Assembly: GCF_902728265.1 (NCBI RefSeq) | Contig: NZ_CACVBR010000005.1 | Location: 96,954 to 160,953, forward strand | Length of the DNA: 64,000 bases | DNA from: Chryseobacterium potabilaquae | Lineage (GTDB): Bacteria; Bacteroidota; Bacteroidia; Flavobacteriales; Weeksellaceae | Reading direction: 5' to 3' | Shown: one piece after another, positions 60,915 to 64,000 of the stretch | Layout of the letters: every line of letters begins with the position of its first letter | Numbering within the stretch: position 1 is the first letter of the stretch | The notes under the pieces: generated by a model | Told to the model about the DNA's origin: nothing | Database searches by the model: none | The model's input: the letters and a program-made list of their open reading frames with translations, nothing else | Position numbers and translations under genes: made by a program

Positions 60915-63752
60915 TTAATGTGCTTCTAGCCAATTATCTCCCACTCCTACTTCCACTAATAAAGGAACCTGAGTTTCTATTGAGCTTTCCATTTCAGTTT
61001 TGATAAGTTTTGATGCTACTTCAATTTCCTCGATAGGAGATTCAAATACCAATTCGTCATGTACCTGAAGAAGCATTTTAGTGCTAAGTTTCTGTCCTGT
61101 AAGTTGTTTATCAATTTTAATCATTGCTACTTTTACAACATCGGCAGCACTTCCTTGGACAGGAGCATTCACGGCATTTCTTTCTGCATGACCCCTAACT
61201 ACAAAATTATTAGAATTAATATCCTTTAAATGGCGTTTTCTTCCTAAAATAGTCTCTACATATCCTAATTGGCGAGCCTTGTTCACTTGTTCAGCCATAT
61301 ATTCTTTCAGCTTCGGATAGGTTTCAAAATACGCTTCAATCATTTGCTTAGCTTCTGTTCTGGATAATCCTGTTTGTTCTGCCAATGCAAAAGCTCCTTG
61401 CCCATAAATAATTCCAAAGTTTACTGTTTTTGCCTGACTTCTCTGAGTCTTGGACACTTCCTGTAAAGGAATTTTAAACAATTTAGCTGCCGTAGAAGCA
61501 TGAATATCCTCTCCATTTTGAAACGCTTTAATCATATTATCTTCACCCGAAATTTCAGCAATTAAGCGAAGTTCTATCTGAGAATAATCGGCAGAAATAA
61601 TTTTCTTCCCTTCTCCAGCAACAAAAGCTCCACGAATTTGTTGTCCTCTTAATGTTCGAATTGGAATATTTTGAAGATTAGGATTTACACTTGCCAAACG
61701 ACCTGTCGCAGCTGTCGTCTGTGAAAAATTGGTATGAACTCTATTATCTGTTTTTTCAATTTGTGAAGGCAATGCATCTACATAAGTAGATTTTAGCTTT
61801 TGGTAGGTTCTATATTCTAGAATATGTTTGATGATTTCATGTTTTGATGCCAGTTTTTGAAGTACGTCTTCTGAAGTAGCGTACTGGCCTGTTTTTGTTT
61901 TTTTAGCTTTAGGATCTAACTGCAATTTTTCAAACAAAATATCACCTAGCTGCCTTGGAGAGTTCATATTAAATTCCTCTCCACAAAGCTCAAATATTTT
62001 GGTCTCGAGTTGCTTTAAATCACTTTCTAAATCAATACTTTCTTTAGCCAACCATTTTTCGTCCAAGGAGATTCCGGCAAGTTCCATTTTTGCTAAAACT
62101 TCCATCAATGGCATCTCGATATTAAAGAATAAATCTTCTAGATTCTCTTTTTTCAATTGGGGAGCAAATAACTCATACAACTGAAACGTTATGTCCGCAT
62201 CTTCTGCTGCATAATCAGTTTGAGTTCTCAAATCTGCATCTCTGAAATTGCCTTGCTTCTTTCCTTTTTTTCCAATAATGGTTTCAATAGAAACAGGTTT
62301 ATAATTCAAATATACTTCTGAAAGATAATCCATTCCATGTCTTCCATCAGGATTCAACAAATAATGAGCAATCATCGTATCGAAAATAGCCCCTTTTACG
62401 GTAATATTATATTGTCTTAAAATTTTATAATCATATTTTAGATTATGTGCAATTTTTAGTAGATCTTCTTTCTCAAAGAATGGTCTAAAGATTTCCAGGG
62501 TTTGTAATACTTCTCCCTTATCTTCAGATAAAGGGACGTAATAGGCTAATCCTTTTTTATATGAAAAACTCATTCCGACCAGCTCAGCCTCCATTTCATT
62601 TAAGGAAGTTGTTTCCGTATCAAAACAAACCACTTTCTGTTGTAAAAGATTTTGAACTAATATTTTTTGTGCCTTAGCATTATTTACAAATTGATATAAA
62701 TGATCACTTTGTTCTATTGTTGATTTTGTAGATGTTGCCTGATCAAGTTCCTCAAAGTTAGCAAAAAGATCAAGCTGTACAACCTGTCCTTTTACTTGAA
62801 TTTCACTTTCTAACACCGCTTTTGTTTCAATTTCATTGATCACAGCTACCTCAACGGTCCCGGAAGCAAATGCTCGGTACAAATTTTCATACAATCTTCT
62901 GAACTCAATCTCATCAAAAACGTCTTTTACTTTTTCAAAATCTGGAGTTTCAAGATCATATTGTTCTTGATGAAATTCTACAGGGGCATCACAGATAATT
63001 GTTGCTAATTTTTTAGATAAAATACCTCGTTCAGCCGACGCTTCTACTTTCTCTTTAAGCTTTCCTTTAAGTTGATCTGTATTTGCTAAAAGATTTTCGA
63101 TACTTCCAAATTCTTTAAGGAATTTCATCGCTGTTTTTTCACCAACACCCTCTAGCCCAGGTATATTATCTACTGCATCTCCCATCATAGCTAAAAAATC
63201 AATTACCTGCTTTGGGTCTTCAATTTCATACTTAGCTTTTACTTCTTCAACTCCTAAAATCTCAATATCTCCGCCTTTTAAACCCGGTTTATAAATTTTA
63301 ATCTTATCCGTAACCAATTGGGCAAAATCTTTATCCGGAGTTACCATAAAAGTAGTGTATCCTTCTTTCTCGGCTTTACAGGCTATTGTTCCAATCACAT
63401 CATCAGCTTCATATCCTTCCACTCCCAAAATTGGAATGTGCATCGCTTCAAGAATTCTATGAATATAGGGAACTGCAATCTTGATAGCCTCAGGAGTTTC
63501 ACTACGATTGGCTTTATATTCAGAAAAATCTTCTGTTCTTACACTTGCCTGTCCCACATCAAAAACTACTGCGAGATGGGTTGGTTTTTCTCTTCTGATC
63601 AATTCTATTAAAGAGTTGGTAAAACCAAAAATGGCAGATGTGTCCAATCCTTTACTGGTAAGCCTAGGGTTTCTAATCAATGCATAATATCCTCTAAAAA
63701 TCATTGCATAGGCATCGATAAGAAACAATCTTTTATCTTGAGTTGCGTCCAT
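60915..63752 (-). CDS. polA: DNA polymerase I
   Basis: 945 residues from the ATG at 63752 (MDATQDKRLFLIDAYAMIFR); an in-frame ATG at 63770 overlaps the -7 box and is less likely. Domains: 5'-3' exonuclease about 1-290 (VTPDKDFAQLV, GDAVDNIPGLEGVGEKTA), 3'-5' exonuclease about 340-520 with acidic DTETTSL and AAEDADITFQLYE, and polymerase with SADYSQIELRLIAEISGE, QRSQAKTVNFGIIYGQG and LQVHDELVFE. It repairs DNA and removes Okazaki primers. Confidence 0.97.
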   Translation of the reverse strand: MDATQDKRLFLIDAYAMIFRGYYALIRNPRLTSKGLDTSAIFGFTNSLIELIRREKPTHLAVVFDVGQASVRTEDFSEYKANRSETPEAIKIAVPYIHRILEAMHIPILGVEGYEADDVIGTIACKAEKEGYTTFMVTPDKDFAQLVTDKIKIYKPGLKGGDIEILGVEEVKAKYEIEDPKQVIDFLAMMGDAVDNIPGLEGVGEKTAMKFLKEFGSIENLLANTDQLKGKLKEKVEASAERGILSKKLATIICDAPVEFHQEQYDLETPDFEKVKDVFDEIEFRRLYENLYRAFASGTVEVAVINEIETKAVLESEIQVKGQVVQLDLFANFEELDQATSTKSTIEQSDHLYQFVNNAKAQKILVQNLLQQKVVCFDTETTSLNEMEAELVGMSFSYKKGLAYYVPLSEDKGEVLQTLEIFRPFFEKEDLLKIAHNLKYDYKILRQYNITVKGAIFDTMIAHYLLNPDGRHGMDYLSEVYLNYKPVSIETIIGKKGKKQGNFRDADLRTQTDYAAEDADITFQLYELFAPQLKKENLEDLFFNIEMPLMEVLAKMELAGISLDEKWLAKESIDLESDLKQLETKIFELCGEEFNMNSPRQLGDILFEKLQLDPKAKKTKTGQYATSEDVLQKLASKHEIIKHILEYRTYQKLKSTYVDALPSQIEKTDNRVHTNFSQTTAATGRLASVNPNLQNIPIRTLRGQQIRGAFVAGEGKKIISADYSQIELRLIAEISGEDNMIKAFQNGEDIHASTAAKLFKIPLQEVSKTQRSQAKTVNFGIIYGQGAFALAEQTGLSRTEAKQMIEAYFETYPKLKEYMAEQVNKARQLGYVETILGRKRHLKDINSNNFVVRGHAERNAVNAPVQGSAADVVKVAMIKIDKQLTGQKLSTKMLLQVHDELVFESPIEEIEVASKLIKTEMESSIETQVPLLVEVGVGDNWLEAH

Positions 63753-63767
63753 ATTTTCTATAAAAAA

Positions 63768-63775
63768 CAAATATA
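63768..63775 (-). promoter_or_regulatory. -7 box of polA
   Basis: Minus-strand TATATTTG, 15 bases upstream of the ATG at 63752. Confidence 0.55.
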
Positions 63776-63835
63776 AGAAAATAGGAATATTTCTTTTCTA
63801 CATTTCGAATTTGTATTTTTATCGTTTAACTAGAA

Positions 63836-63863
63836 AAGCTGCCTAGAATAGACAGCTTCTTTT
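63836..63863 (+). terminator. Hairpin upstream of the partial transposase gene
   Basis: AAGCTG-C-CTA (63836-63845) pairs with TAG-A-CAGCTT (63849-63858) with one internal mismatch, followed by CTTTTAATTTT. No plus-strand gene precedes it for several kilobases, so it may belong to the insertion sequence rather than end a transcript. Confidence 0.45.
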
Positions 63864-63873
63864 AATTTTATAT

Positions 63874-64000
63874 ATGTCTGATCCTAACATAGCGTTACAC
63901 AAAAACAGCAATGTTATGAAAGATCTTAATAATCAGTATGTAAAACGTAGTCAAAAAGACTATAGCCTATCCTTTAAACTCTCTGTAGTACAAGAAGTGG
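63874..64000 (+). CDS. IS transposase (OrfA, IS3-like), N-terminal fragment
   Basis: The reading frame begins with ATG at 63874 (or 63916) and runs off the right edge. After MKDLNNQYVKR it reads SQKDYSLSFKLSVVQEV, which matches the start of OrfA helix-turn-helix proteins of IS3-family elements common in flavobacteria (consensus QRDYSLxFKLxVVxEVE). The IS borders cannot be set because the rest is outside the window. Symbol left empty. Confidence 0.7.
   Translation, partial: MSDPNIALHKNSNVMKDLNNQYVKRSQKDYSLSFKLSVVQEV

Overview
The window is AT-rich chromosomal DNA from a member of the Flavobacteriia, most likely a Weeksellaceae bacterium of the Chryseobacterium/Elizabethkingia type. This rests on several signs: a T9SS type A sorting domain, an S46 dipeptidyl-peptidase, a GSCFA-domain protein, a DUF6438 lipoprotein, a TonB N-terminus of the Bacteroidota kind, and many copies of the Bacteroidota -7 promoter box TAnnTTTG, some with a TTTG -33 box 18-20 bases upstream. 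The genus is inferred. No prophage or CRISPR array was found.

Layout. 1-5 kb: the start of a tonB gene, then three unannotatable or lysin-like genes: two paralogous proteins of unknown family and an N-acetylmuramidase with a peptidoglycan-binding domain. 5-13 kb: housekeeping genes (purA, hpt, adk, obgE), an ABC-F ATPase, an orphan DUF2971 gene, a lipoprotein and an RhlE-type RNA helicase. 14-22 kb, mostly minus strand: an operon of GSCFA, DUF4269, TatD and a membrane protein; a polyprenyl synthetase; a phosphate transporter pair (DUF47 and PiT); a DeaD/DbpA-like helicase. 22-30 kb: a DUF2461 gene, a small glycan group (FkbM methyltransferase, flippase, two glycosyltransferases), aspA and a lipoprotein amidase. 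30-33 kb: tRNA-Ser, then tRNA-Pro/tRNA-Arg, then an SDR/AraC gene pair, then a second copy of tRNA-Pro/tRNA-Arg. 33-46 kb: an SH3-like secreted protein, prmA, an SDR, a GDPD, ligA, MgtC, NlpE, a DPP11-like peptidase and an M16 peptidase. 46-57 kb: a complete high-affinity potassium (Kdp) locus. 57-64 kb: a T9SS LamG protein, an orphan Imm22-like gene, an unknown secreted protein, polA and the beginning of an IS transposase.

The best understood functional unit is the Kdp locus. It holds an NtrC-family response regulator, two micro-genes (one is kdpF), kdpA, kdpB, kdpC, an outer-membrane beta-barrel protein, a KdpD sensor protein lacking its kinase half, and a separate membrane histidine kinase. 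This differs from the classical KdpD/KdpE arrangement. The regulator also seems to lack about seven residues just before its Walker A motif.

The least explained unit is the 0.5-5 kb cluster. Its first two proteins share a homologous C-terminal half, and the second carries a run of nine C residues in its proline-rich linker. Several start codons were moved from the longest ORF because a promoter box or terminator hairpin sits inside the longer version (hpt, prmA, polA, the polyprenyl synthetase, one glycosyltransferase and the Imm22-like gene).
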